64,000 nt of DNA from JAFLCM01 sp964510955 (lineage in GTDB: Bacteria; Planctomycetota; Phycisphaerae; Phycisphaerales; UBA1924): contig CAZEDW010000005.1 in NCBI GenBank assembly GCA_964510955.1, forward strand, positions 89,088 to 153,087, read 5' to 3'. Of this stretch, positions 31,155 to 39,133 are shown one piece after another. The notes beneath the pieces are model-generated. The model ran no database searches, had not been told where the DNA came from, and was given only the letters and a program-made list of their open reading frames with translations. Each line of letters opens with the position of its first letter. Position 1 is the first letter of the stretch. The translations under genes were made by a program, and so were the position numbers.

Positions 31155-32795
31155 TTACGGGCACGGAACTCCGAATACCCCCAGCAGCGCCACAAGGTCC
31201 GCCGTGTTGATGCACGGGCTGGCGAGATCCAGGTTCGCGCCCGCGTTGTACCCGGCGTCGGCGGGGCACGTGCCGAAAGCCCCCAGCAGCAGGAGCAGGT
31301 CCGATGTGTTGCGCTGGTGATCGCCGTTGATGTCGCCCACGCACGGCGCCGGCGGAGCAATGAACGAGACCTCCAGGGCCGGGCGGTCCCCCACCGTCGC
31401 GGCCTCCGAGGTGTACCAGCGCCACAGGTCGGTCCCGCCGGGCAGCAGCGCCCAGCCGTTGTTCACGCCGGCGCCGCTGACCCACGCGCTGACGCTGGCG
31501 GTCACGTCGAAGATAGCCCACGTGTTCGTGGTGGGTCGCACGGTGTAGTCCGGCGAGAGGTTGGCCTCCACGCCGTCGGCGCTCACGCCGCTCACGAGCG
31601 ACGCGTAGGTCGAGGCATCGCTCCACGCCGAGAGCATGGCGTACAGCCCTTCGCGGTTGGTGCTCCCGTCGGTGGTGTTGAACAGAATGAGCTTGGCCGA
31701 CAGCACCGTGGCGCCCGCGGGCACCTGGCCCGCACCTGATCCCACGATGTTGTCGAAACGGATGAGGCTCTGGGAGAGCGGCGAGGCGGAAACCAGTCCA
31801 ACGGTGGACGTGGGGTGCGGAGAGGCCGGCGCGTTGGCCTCGATGTAGGTGTCCTGGCAACCCGTGTACCCGTTTACGCCCTGGCGGAACGTCACGGTGG
31901 AATACGCCGGGTCGGACGTGAAGGGCCCCACCATCGCGCGGCACTGGTTGGCGAGCCCCGACGGCGCGGCGCTGTACATGTCGGCCACGGTCCGCTGGAG
32001 GTGGTGCAGCGTCCAGGTCTGCGGGTACTGGCCGGGCTTCACGAGGCCCGCGGGGCCGATGAAGATGGTGGGGATGCGGTTGCGCGAGGCGCTCTCGTCC
32101 TCATCCCAGGTCAGGATGAACAGGCTGTTGTGCGTGACGCACCAATCCACGTAGGGCTTGATGTTGGCCACCAGCCAGTCATCGGCCATCTGGATTGTGC
32201 CGTCGTGCATGTCGTGGTCCTGGTTGGGGACCACGATCGACACCGTGGGGAGCGTGCTGTAGTCACCCCCGATCGCCGGCGGGAACGACGTGAAGGGCAT
32301 GTTCACGCCCGGGTCGAGCTGGTTGCTGCCGGGGGCCGGCGGCGGCGAAACGGCCTGCCAGTTCACCCACGGGTTGTGCTTGCGCCAGTACTGCAGAACC
32401 TGACCGATCGTCGACCCCACCGCGGGCAGATCCTCGCTGTACCCACCGAACGTGAAGCCGGCGTCGATGATGCTTCTCCCAAGGTTCGGGGTGGTGAACG
32501 GCGAACCCGGCGCGGGCACCGTGTTGTCCACGACGTTCTGGTTGTGCCCCGCGAAGAACTCAAGATAGTTGGGCTGGCTGGGATGCGTGAGGCCGTACAT
32601 GCCGGTCATCAGCGCGCCCTGGGCAGCCAACTGATTCATGTAGGGCGCCTGCGGGCTGCCGATCACCTGCGTAAACGAGTGGTTCTCTTCGATCACGATG
32701 ACCACTTTGTCCGGGCGCGGCGGCGCCGCGTGCGCCCCGCCGGTAAGGGTCGCCGCGGTGACAGAACCGGCAATGGCTGCGGCAAGGATTCTCAT
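31155..32795 (-). CDS. Phosphoesterase with DNRLRE and dockerin domains
   Basis: From ATG 32795 this is a 546-residue secreted protein. After a signal peptide (~1-23) comes an alkaline-phosphatase-like phosphoesterase domain (~27-290): VVIVIEENHSFTQVIGS, GLTHPSQPNYLEFFAG, and metal ligands in NQDHDMHDG and LTWDEDES, as in PF04185 acid phosphatases and phospholipases C. A DNRLRE-like beta domain (~325-480: DTYIEANAPASPHP, LLPGGTDLWRWYTSEA) leads to a dockerin (GDINGDHQRNTSDLLLLLGA, then CINTADLVALLG) ending in PCP. The frame continues to 33665 antisense to rpiA, which I reject. The substrate is unknown. Confidence 0.88.
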   Translation of the reverse strand: MRILAAAIAGSVTAATLTGGAHAAPPRPDKVVIVIEENHSFTQVIGSPQAPYMNQLAAQGALMTGMYGLTHPSQPNYLEFFAGHNQNVVDNTVPAPGSPFTTPNLGRSIIDAGFTFGGYSEDLPAVGSTIGQVLQYWRKHNPWVNWQAVSPPPAPGSNQLDPGVNMPFTSFPPAIGGDYSTLPTVSIVVPNQDHDMHDGTIQMADDWLVANIKPYVDWCVTHNSLFILTWDEDESASRNRIPTIFIGPAGLVKPGQYPQTWTLHHLQRTVADMYSAAPSGLANQCRAMVGPFTSDPAYSTVTFRQGVNGYTGCQDTYIEANAPASPHPTSTVGLVSASPLSQSLIRFDNIVGSGAGQVPAGATVLSAKLILFNTTDGSTNREGLYAMLSAWSDASTYASLVSGVSADGVEANLSPDYTVRPTTNTWAIFDVTASVSAWVSGAGVNNGWALLPGGTDLWRWYTSEAATVGDRPALEVSFIAPPAPCVGDINGDHQRNTSDLLLLLGAFGTCPADAGYNAGANLDLASPCINTADLVALLGVFGVPCP

Positions 32796-32957
32796 GGATG
32801 AAGCATGCCAGCAACACCCCCCAAGTTCAAGGCTGTTGATGCACCAAGCGTCAAGAATTCGCCGATCCTGCCGCGGGCCAACAGGTTCGTGCGCACAGAA
32901 GCGGACCTGGGTGACCGGACGACCGGGCACCCCCCCGGGGGCGAGTACAGTGTGCCC

Positions 32958-33662
32958 ATGAGCACCAACGACCCCCTGGCCTCGGCCGCCGTGACCCAGA
33001 TCCGCGCCGGGATGATGGTGGGCCTGGGCACCGGTCGGGCCGCGACCAGGGCGATCCACGCCCTGGCGGAGCGCGCCAAGCGGGAGTCGCTGACCATCAC
33101 CTGCGTCGCGACCAGCATCGCCTCGGACGAACTCGGCAAGAAGCTCGGACTCACGGTGCTCCCGATGGAGCAGGTGGCGCGCGTCGACTACCTCTTCGAC
33201 GGCGCCGACGAGGTGGACCCCCGGCTCCGCATGGTGAAGGGACGCGGCGGGGCCATGACCCGCGAGAAGATCGTCGCCGCCGCCGCGAAGGGTGGGCGGC
33301 GCGTCTACCTGGTCGACGATGCCAAGCTCGTCACCCGGCTCGGCGAGAAGATGCCTCTGCCCATCGAGGTGATGCGGTTCGGGCTCGCTTCGGTCACGGC
33401 TCGCCTGAAGGCGATCGGGCTGGAGGGGCCGGTCCGCCAGAAGGAAGGCAAGGATTATGTCACGGACAACGGCAACCTCGTGATCGATGCCGGCCTCCCC
33501 GCAACGAAATCGCCCGAGGAGTTCGGTGCGTTGCTGGATGCCATGGAAGGCGTGATCGATCACGGCCTCTTCCTGACCGAGGCCGACGAGATCATCATCG
33601 AGGATGCGAACGCCGGCATTCGGACTCAAAGCCGGCCGCGTCCCCCGCACGCCCCCGCCTGA
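32958..33662 (+). CDS. rpiA: Ribose-5-phosphate isomerase A
   Basis: This 234-residue protein matches RpiA in length and motifs: VGLGTGRAA, DGADEVD with catalytic Asp, KGRGGAMTREK and GLFLTEADEIII. It interconverts ribose-5-P and ribulose-5-P in the pentose phosphate pathway, feeding PRPP synthesis by the prs gene further right. ATG 32958 is used. No clear SD is present, and the frame runs on upstream to 32805 without family similarity. It is divergent from the phosphoesterase gene, with 162 bases between starts. Confidence 0.95.
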   Translation: MSTNDPLASAAVTQIRAGMMVGLGTGRAATRAIHALAERAKRESLTITCVATSIASDELGKKLGLTVLPMEQVARVDYLFDGADEVDPRLRMVKGRGGAMTREKIVAAAAKGGRRVYLVDDAKLVTRLGEKMPLPIEVMRFGLASVTARLKAIGLEGPVRQKEGKDYVTDNGNLVIDAGLPATKSPEEFGALLDAMEGVIDHGLFLTEADEIIIEDANAGIRTQSRPRPPHAPA

Positions 33663-33777
33663 CACGGGCTGATGATTTGAACCGGTGTCGGGTGTTCGCG
33701 CGGCTGAGGCGAGCCGCGGCGGCCTCCAGCCGGCTGCCGCGCGGAGCGCAAGTGCTTTGTTTCCAAGAAGTCGTTAT

Positions 33778-33792
33778 TGGCACAGCCTTTGC
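33778..33792 (+). promoter_or_regulatory. Sigma-54 (RpoN) promoter
   Basis: TGGCAC, five bases, then TTGC (33778-33783 and 33789-33792) is an exact match to the -24/-12 consensus with correct spacing. It lies 73 bases before the dockerin gene at 33865, giving a leader of about 60 bases. Confidence 0.8.
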
Positions 33793-33864
33793 AAATCCGG
33801 GGCCCGGGATGCTCATTGGTCGTGCCTCGTGGCGCCGGCGAGTGGGCTGTGAAGGAGACCGCGT

Positions 33865-35142
33865 ATGAACCCGCGTGAACTATTACGACTCGCCTTGCCC
33901 GCCGCCGTGTCGGCGCTGCTGTCGCTCGCGACCCCCGCCAGCGGCATCACGATCATCGGCTCGCTGGGCAACTTCGACTGCCCCAACGAAACCGGCGACG
34001 ACTGCAACGAGTTCGAGATCGAGCTGGAAGGCCCGAACCCCGAGGACGTGTTCCACACGTACCACAACGGCAACTACGGGTCGCCGATCATCAGCCCGCT
34101 GCCGGGCGGCATCGGGATCCGGGTGCTGTACACCAAGCCGGCCCACGCCACGCACGCGCACATCATCGAGCACTTCGGGGTGTCGCTCCGCCCGGGTCAC
34201 CCGGTGACGGCGCAGCGCTTCACCTGGCACCCCGGGACGGTGGTCGGGCCGAACGATCCACCGCCGCCCCCGCCCCCGCCCCCACCGCCGCCGCTGGCGA
34301 TGCCGGACATCGAGACCGAGCTCTTCGACGGCCCCAACGGCCCCATGATCCGCGAGACCGTGACCAATCGCGACGCCTTCGGGCGCACCATCTGGGTCGT
34401 CCGTCGCGAGACCGGCGCCAACCGCGAGGTCGCCCTCGAAGAACTCATGCCCGATGACCCGCTCATCCAGGGCGCCAACCCGGTCTCGCTCGACGCCGAG
34501 GAGCTCGCGCCGAATGTCCAGCTCATCATCGAGGAAGACGCGCCCGATCCCGGCGAAGTCGCCAGCCAGGTCGTCGCCTACGACTGCTACACCAACGTCC
34601 CGGTCAACATCGGCGGCGAGTGGGAGAACGCGCCGGGCGTGCTCTTCTCCACCGCCCTGGCCGCAACGGTGCTCCAGGCCCCCGCGTGCAACGAGCTGCC
34701 GGTGATCCTTCAGCAGCCCGTCAACACGGTCGGCGCCTTCGACGGCTCGGCGGACTTCTACGCGCTCGCCGATGCGCCCGCCGCCGGGGGCGAGATGATC
34801 TATCAGTGGCGACACGAGGGCGTCGCCATGGAGGGCGAAGACCAGCCGCATCTCAACATCGACCCGCTCACCGCCGCCAGCGAGGGCGCCTACGAGTGCC
34901 TCGTCACCAACGACTGCGGCACAGTCACCACCGTCACCGCCTACCTTTACGTCGCGCCACCCTGCCCCACCGACATCAACGGCGACGGCCGCACCACGAC
35001 CGTTGACCTGGTCCGACTTCTCGCCAAGTTCGGCCAGCCCACCGCCGCCTTCCACGACGGCGACATGAACGGCGACATGCTCGTCAACACCGCCGACCTC
35101 ACGGTTCTGCTCGGACGGTTCGGGAAGCTCTGCAACAACTGA
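33865..35142 (+). CDS. Secreted protein with polyproline, Ig-like and dockerin parts
   Basis: I do not recognise the first ~120 residues of this 425-residue protein. It has a signal peptide (~1-27), an N-terminal domain, a run of 12 prolines near residue 135, a middle domain with a duplicated acidic motif (EELMPDDPLI), an Ig-like domain (ILQQPVNTVGAFDGSADFYA...GAYECLVTNDCG) and a dockerin (DINGDGRTTTVDLVRLLAK; DMNGDMLVNTADLTVLLGR) flanked by Cys (PPCPTD, KLCNN). AAGGAG sits 8 bases before the ATG. A sigma-54 promoter upstream suggests activator-dependent expression, unlike the other dockerin genes here. Confidence 0.88.
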   Translation: MNPRELLRLALPAAVSALLSLATPASGITIIGSLGNFDCPNETGDDCNEFEIELEGPNPEDVFHTYHNGNYGSPIISPLPGGIGIRVLYTKPAHATHAHIIEHFGVSLRPGHPVTAQRFTWHPGTVVGPNDPPPPPPPPPPPPLAMPDIETELFDGPNGPMIRETVTNRDAFGRTIWVVRRETGANREVALEELMPDDPLIQGANPVSLDAEELAPNVQLIIEEDAPDPGEVASQVVAYDCYTNVPVNIGGEWENAPGVLFSTALAATVLQAPACNELPVILQQPVNTVGAFDGSADFYALADAPAAGGEMIYQWRHEGVAMEGEDQPHLNIDPLTAASEGAYECLVTNDCGTVTTVTAYLYVAPPCPTDINGDGRTTTVDLVRLLAKFGQPTAAFHDGDMNGDMLVNTADLTVLLGRFGKLCNN

Positions 35143-35171
35143 CCAGGCACAACCCACACACGACACTGAAA

Positions 35172-35198
35172 GCCGCGGGGCTCGCCCCGCGGTTTTTC
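35172..35198 (+). terminator. Intrinsic terminator of the dockerin gene
   Basis: An 8-bp stem CCGCGGGG / CCCCGCGG with loop CTCG is followed by five T, 30 bases after the stop at 35142. Confidence 0.93.
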
Positions 35199-35264
35199 AT
35201 TCGTCCGCCCGTTCAAGGCAATGAACAGCGGGAAGGCCCGCACCGCCGCCACACGCGTCGGAGG

Positions 35265-35312
35265 GCCTATTCCCGATTCCCGGCGACCTCTCACCACATC
35301 CCACATCCGGCA
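35265..35312 (+). repeat. Degenerate heptamer array (single arm)
   Basis: Units such as TATTCCC, GATTCCC, ACATCCC and ACATCCG lie at 7-base intervals. It resembles one arm of the paired heptamer arrays at 39.1, 55.7, 58.4 and 60.2 kb, but no facing complementary arm is evident. It sits between a terminator and the S74-domain gene. Confidence 0.5.
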
Positions 35313-35490
35313 CCCCCATCCATGCTCCCCAGCTATTGGCCCAACTCTCCTCTTGAACCCGAGACTCGCCGCTGTACGCTGGTTGACAGCCTGTGGACGC
35401 GCACCGCCTCAACACAGCGTGCATCCCGCCCAACCCACTTCAGCCCATCGCCTGTTCTGGCCGCGCCCCCGAACCACAAAGGAATCCGTG

Positions 35491-37062
35491 ATGTTCCGCA
35501 CCAACCCGTTGTCCTGGCTCTCCGTCTTTGTGGTCGGCGCGGCGTGCCGCGTCGCCCCGGCCGAGCCCCTCAACGGAACGTTCACCTATCAGGGGGCGTT
35601 GACATCAGCAGGTGGGAACGCCACCGATGCCGCCGACTTCCGCTTCCGCCTCTACGACGCCGCGACCGCTGGCAACCAGACGGGCCCGCAGGTCAGCACG
35701 TCGGACACTCCGGTGAACAAGGGTGTCTTCTCCGTGCCCCTGGACTTCGGCCCAGTGTTCGCGGCCGGTGCGCCCCTCTGGCTCGAGGTCGATGTGCGCT
35801 CCCCCGCCGGCTCGGGCTCCTTCACCACACTCGCGCCGCGCCAGCCCATCACACCGGCGCCGCTGACGCACGGGATCGTGGGCGTGCCGCTGACCCCCGC
35901 GGGCGCAACCGCGCTGGACCAGGATCAATCGCAGGGTAACGCCGGGGGTCAGTCCATCTGGTTCCCGTTCCAATCGTGGCAGTCGTTCACCGCCGGTTCA
36001 ACCGGGACACTCACCAAGGTCGAGGTCAACGAGACCGTCTCCGCGAACCTCACGATTCGACTTTCCGAGGGTGTCGGGCCCGGCGGCCGGCAAATCGGAT
36101 ACTCGATCGCGCCGGGGCATCTCGGTATCGTCGAGGTAGCCTTCTCCAACATCACCTTGATCGCCGGTCAGAAATACACGCTGTGGTTCGAGACGAACAC
36201 TTCATCCGGGGCGCTGCAGACCGTCACACAGCAGATCCCGGGCGCTGCTGGGTCCTACGCGGGGTCCGTGCCGGTCAACTGGTGGTTCCGCACCTTTATG
36301 ACACCGATGGCCCAGCTCGCCGCCTCGTCGGCGGTCGCTTTGACAGTGCCCTGGTCCGGCGTACAGGGTGTGCCGCCCAATGTTTCCGGAGCACCCTGGG
36401 GCAGCGTGGACGATGGTATCGCGTATACCGGCGGAGCCGTGGGCATCGGCACCTCGAGTCCGGCGGGAGGGCTTTCGGTCACAGCATTCAAGCAATCTCT
36501 TTCGCCCCAGCAGCCGGGAGTTCACTTGGGTCGCGAGGTATTCCCGTACAACAGCAGCACGGGCATCGAGATCGTCGCCGACGCCGGCGGCTCGCCGGTC
36601 ATCGACTTCAACACGCTCCCATCCACGGCCGACTTCGGAGCCCGCCTGCGCTACAACAACGCCAACAACACGCTGTACCTCGACGGCGCCAACCTCTGCG
36701 CCAACGCGGTCTGTCCCTCCTCCGCACGACTGAAGCAGAACATCGAACCCATGACCGACGCCCTCGAAGCGCTCTCGCGCCTGCAGTGCGTCCGCTTCGA
36801 CTGGACGCCCGATGAAGCCGCCCACCACAACACCTCACACGACTTCGGCTTCATCGCCGAGGACGTCGAGAAGGTCTTCCCCGAAGTGGTGGTCAAGGAC
36901 TCTCAGGGCCGCGTGCTCGGCATGGACTACTCCCGCCTCAGTTCGGTCGCGCTCGAAGCGATCAAGCAACTGAAAATGGAAAACGATCAGATCACTCAGC
37001 GAAACGCGGACCTCATGGCACGACTCGAGCGCCTGGAGAAAAAGCTTGGTGTTGCCCCCTAA
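35491..37062 (+). CDS. Secreted protein with C-terminal S74 intramolecular chaperone domain
   Basis: The 523-residue protein starts at ATG 35491 with AAGGA 8 bases upstream. A signal peptide (~1-24) precedes a beta-rich region found in planctomycete surface proteins (LNGTFTYQGALTSAGGNATD, FRFRLYDAATAG), then a carbohydrate-binding-like sandwich, a GIGTSSPAGGL segment and a C-terminal peptidase S74 domain: SSARLKQNIEPMTDALEAL, HDFGFIAEDVEKVFPEVV, MDYSRLSSVALEAIKQL, then a coiled coil. In phage tail spikes S74 trimerises the fibre and cleaves itself off. Here it ends a bacterial secreted protein, suggesting a trimeric surface fibre. The catalytic Ser of SSARLKQ is present. Confidence 0.88.
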   Translation: MFRTNPLSWLSVFVVGAACRVAPAEPLNGTFTYQGALTSAGGNATDAADFRFRLYDAATAGNQTGPQVSTSDTPVNKGVFSVPLDFGPVFAAGAPLWLEVDVRSPAGSGSFTTLAPRQPITPAPLTHGIVGVPLTPAGATALDQDQSQGNAGGQSIWFPFQSWQSFTAGSTGTLTKVEVNETVSANLTIRLSEGVGPGGRQIGYSIAPGHLGIVEVAFSNITLIAGQKYTLWFETNTSSGALQTVTQQIPGAAGSYAGSVPVNWWFRTFMTPMAQLAASSAVALTVPWSGVQGVPPNVSGAPWGSVDDGIAYTGGAVGIGTSSPAGGLSVTAFKQSLSPQQPGVHLGREVFPYNSSTGIEIVADAGGSPVIDFNTLPSTADFGARLRYNNANNTLYLDGANLCANAVCPSSARLKQNIEPMTDALEALSRLQCVRFDWTPDEAAHHNTSHDFGFIAEDVEKVFPEVVVKDSQGRVLGMDYSRLSSVALEAIKQLKMENDQITQRNADLMARLERLEKKLGVAP

Positions 37063-37126
37063 TCGACCAGCCCCGCACCTCTTCGGGGTCCCGCCCGATT
37101 CTCGCCCTAGGACATCTCGCCCGAGT

Positions 37127-38029
37127 TCAACCCAGTAGCTTTCTCAGCGCCGCCCCCGGGTCGTCCTCCCGCATCAGGTGCTCCCCCACCAGCACGATGT
37201 TCACGCCCGCCGCCCGCAGCTTCTTCAAGTCTTCCGGCGTCCTGATCCCGCTCTCGCTCACCAGCACGCTCGGATCATCCACCAGGTCGATCAGCCGCAG
37301 CGTGTGCGCGATGTCGGTTTTCATCGCCGACAGGTCGCGGTTGTTGATGCCCAGCAGCCCATAGCTGCGATCCGGGAACCCCACATGCGGGCGCACCCGC
37401 AGCAGGTTCTCCATCGAGTGCACCTCGACCAGCGTCGTCAGTTGCAGCTCGCGGGCCAGGATCATCAGGTCCACCAGCTCGCTCTGGCTCAGGCACTCGG
37501 CGATCAGCAGGATCGCGTCGGCCCCGGCGGCGCGGCTCTCCCACACCTGGTACGGGTCGACGATGAAGTCCTTCCGCAGCACCGGCAGCGGCACGGCGTC
37601 TCGCACGCGGTGGATGTACTCCAGTCTCCCTGCAAAGTACTTCTCGTCCGTCAGGCACGAGATCGCGGCGGCCCCCGCTTCGTGGTAGCGTTTGGCGATG
37701 CGGGCCGGATCGAAATCCTCCACCTTGTACTCGTCGCGGATCCACCCCGCGCTGGGGCTCTTGCGCTTGATCTCGGCGATCACGCTTGTTGCATTGGCCC
37801 CCTTGCGCCGGGTCACCGCCTGGAAAAAGTTCCGCGGACGCCCCAGCTCGCCGATGCGTTCCTTCAGCCCTTCCAGCGGCACCGCCTTCTTGGCCGCCTC
37901 GACCTCGCCGCGCTTGTGCTCCACGATCTCCGCCAGCGCGCCGGTGGCACGCCACGACGGCGGCCCGTTGTCCTGCGGGTCCGCTCCGGGGTCTTCGCCG
38001 GCCGGCTGTTGTGAATCGGCGTCGCGCAC
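37127..38029 (-). CDS. trpC: Indole-3-glycerol phosphate synthase
   Basis: The TIM-barrel enzyme closes the indole ring in tryptophan synthesis. Motifs include IAEIKRKSPSAGW, AAAISCLTDEKYF, RKDFIVDPYQVWE, LLIAECLS, GINNRDL and VSESGI. From GTG 38029 it is 300 residues, ~40 longer than usual because of an acidic, Gln/Pro-rich N-terminus. TTG 38065 would add 12 more. No ATG is available before the conserved core and no good SD is seen, so the start is uncertain. No other trp biosynthesis gene is adjacent; it is divergent from the CPBP gene and their 5' ends nearly touch or overlap. Confidence 0.93.
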   Translation of the reverse strand: MRDADSQQPAGEDPGADPQDNGPPSWRATGALAEIVEHKRGEVEAAKKAVPLEGLKERIGELGRPRNFFQAVTRRKGANATSVIAEIKRKSPSAGWIRDEYKVEDFDPARIAKRYHEAGAAAISCLTDEKYFAGRLEYIHRVRDAVPLPVLRKDFIVDPYQVWESRAAGADAILLIAECLSQSELVDLMILARELQLTTLVEVHSMENLLRVRPHVGFPDRSYGLLGINNRDLSAMKTDIAHTLRLIDLVDDPSVLVSESGIRTPEDLKKLRAAGVNIVLVGEHLMREDDPGAALRKLLG

Positions 38030-38111
38030 GTCGCCCAACTGTATCGGCGTTTTCGCTGCCGGCAATGCCGCCCTCTGGGTCGCGGTCGTTCTGGCCTATG
38101 CCCCGCGGTCG

Positions 38112-39041
38112 TTGGCCGGCGAAATCGCCGCACCAGACGGCGCGCCCACTGCACCCCCGGCACTCCCGCCGGCTCCCGCCCCGGGCACGCTCAACTCGGT
38201 GTGGCCCTTCTTGGTGGGCATCCCGCTCTGGCTGCTGCTGTGGGGCTGGTTCGCCAAGAAGGGCTGGCTGCTGGGCAAGGACGCGCTCCAACGCGCAGCG
38301 ACCGAGCTGCCGGCGGGCGTGCTGATCCTGGGAGCGCTGGCGACCTGGACGGCCCAGCCTGTCGGCGTCTTCGTCGCGGCGGCCGCCGCGGGAGTCAAGC
38401 CCGGCGCAGACCCCGCGACACGCAGCCTGCGCGACATGTTCTGGCTCCAGGCCGGCGGCTACGGCGCATCGCTCGCCGTCGCCGCCGCGCTGTGCTTCAT
38501 CCTGCCGGGTTTCGCCCGCGCCGTCGGCGCCGCGCGGGCGAGCCGACATGACTGGCTGCGAACGCCGGTCATCGCGGGGGCATGGTTCGCGCTGGTCATC
38601 CCCGTGGTCTACGCCGTCGGCGCCGCTTCACTCTGGATCGCCCGGCGCATCGCCGAGTGGACCGGCGCACCCGTCCCGGGAGAGAACGCCCATGAAACGC
38701 TGGCCCGTCTCAGCGATACGGGCTCGGCGTACTCGGGCTGGTGGTGGGCGATGGTGCTCGCCGTCACCGTTGGCGCGCCGCTTGTCGAGGAGCTGATCTA
38801 CCGCGGCATGCTGCAGACCGGCCTTGCCAAGCTCACCCGGCGCCCACTCGCGACCATCGCGATCACATCAGCTCTCTTCGCCCTCGCCCACGCCAGCGTC
38901 GCCGCCCCACACGCGCTGCCGACGCTCTTCGTCCTGAGCCTCGGCTTCGGCCTGGCGCTGGAGCGGACCGGAAAGCTGTGGGTCAGCGTGCTGATGCACG
39001 CAGGGTTCAACGCGATGAACGTGTGGATGGCGGTGGGGTGA
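38112..39041 (+). CDS. CPBP-family intramembrane metalloprotease
   Basis: A polytopic membrane protein with the CPBP (Abi) motifs VEELIYRGML (EExxxR), LFALAHASVA (FxxxH) and SVLMHAGFNAMN, and about eight membrane segments. Family members are Rce1-like glutamate proteases that cleave membrane substrates. The start is uncertain: no in-frame ATG precedes the first membrane span, so TTG 38112 or GTG 38199 are candidates. The upstream sequence (AALWVAVVLAY then SLAGE) reads like a signal but has no start and lies close against or inside divergent trpC. The stop is 10 bases before a heptamer repeat array. Confidence 0.8.
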   Translation: MAGEIAAPDGAPTAPPALPPAPAPGTLNSVWPFLVGIPLWLLLWGWFAKKGWLLGKDALQRAATELPAGVLILGALATWTAQPVGVFVAAAAAGVKPGADPATRSLRDMFWLQAGGYGASLAVAAALCFILPGFARAVGAARASRHDWLRTPVIAGAWFALVIPVVYAVGAASLWIARRIAEWTGAPVPGENAHETLARLSDTGSAYSGWWWAMVLAVTVGAPLVEELIYRGMLQTGLAKLTRRPLATIAITSALFALAHASVAAPHALPTLFVLSLGFGLALERTGKLWVSVLMHAGFNAMNVWMAVG

Positions 39042-39050
39042 GGGCGACAG

Positions 39051-39133
39051 GAAATGGCAAATCGCAAATAGCAAATCGGACGCCGGCTTGACGTGCGTCA
39101 TTGGTCACATTTGCTATTTGCCATTTGCTATTT
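39051..39133 (+). repeat. Paired heptamer array (GCAAAT type)
   Basis: The left arm is three tandem 7-mers GGCAAAT, CGCAAAT, AGCAAAT (39056-39076). The right arm is ATTTGCT, ATTTGCC, ATTTGCT (39109-39129) followed by a T run. The arms can pair over 21 bp with two mismatches around a 32-base loop that itself contains GACGC/GCGTC. It sits between the CPBP stop and the prpB 3' end, and the last prpB codons and stop lie in the right arm. It may form a two-way terminator or RNA hairpin. Confidence 0.75.

Noticed and set aside
32796..33665. N-terminal extension of the phosphoesterase frame
   Set aside because: It is antisense to rpiA, and the signal peptide begins at ATG 32795.
35392..35397. TTGACA as a -35 box for the S74-domain gene
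   Set aside because: No acceptable -10 hexamer lies 16-18 bases downstream.
37068..37100. Short stem CCCCG/CGGGG after the S74-domain gene as a terminator
   Set aside because: The stem is only 5 bp, with no T run on either strand.
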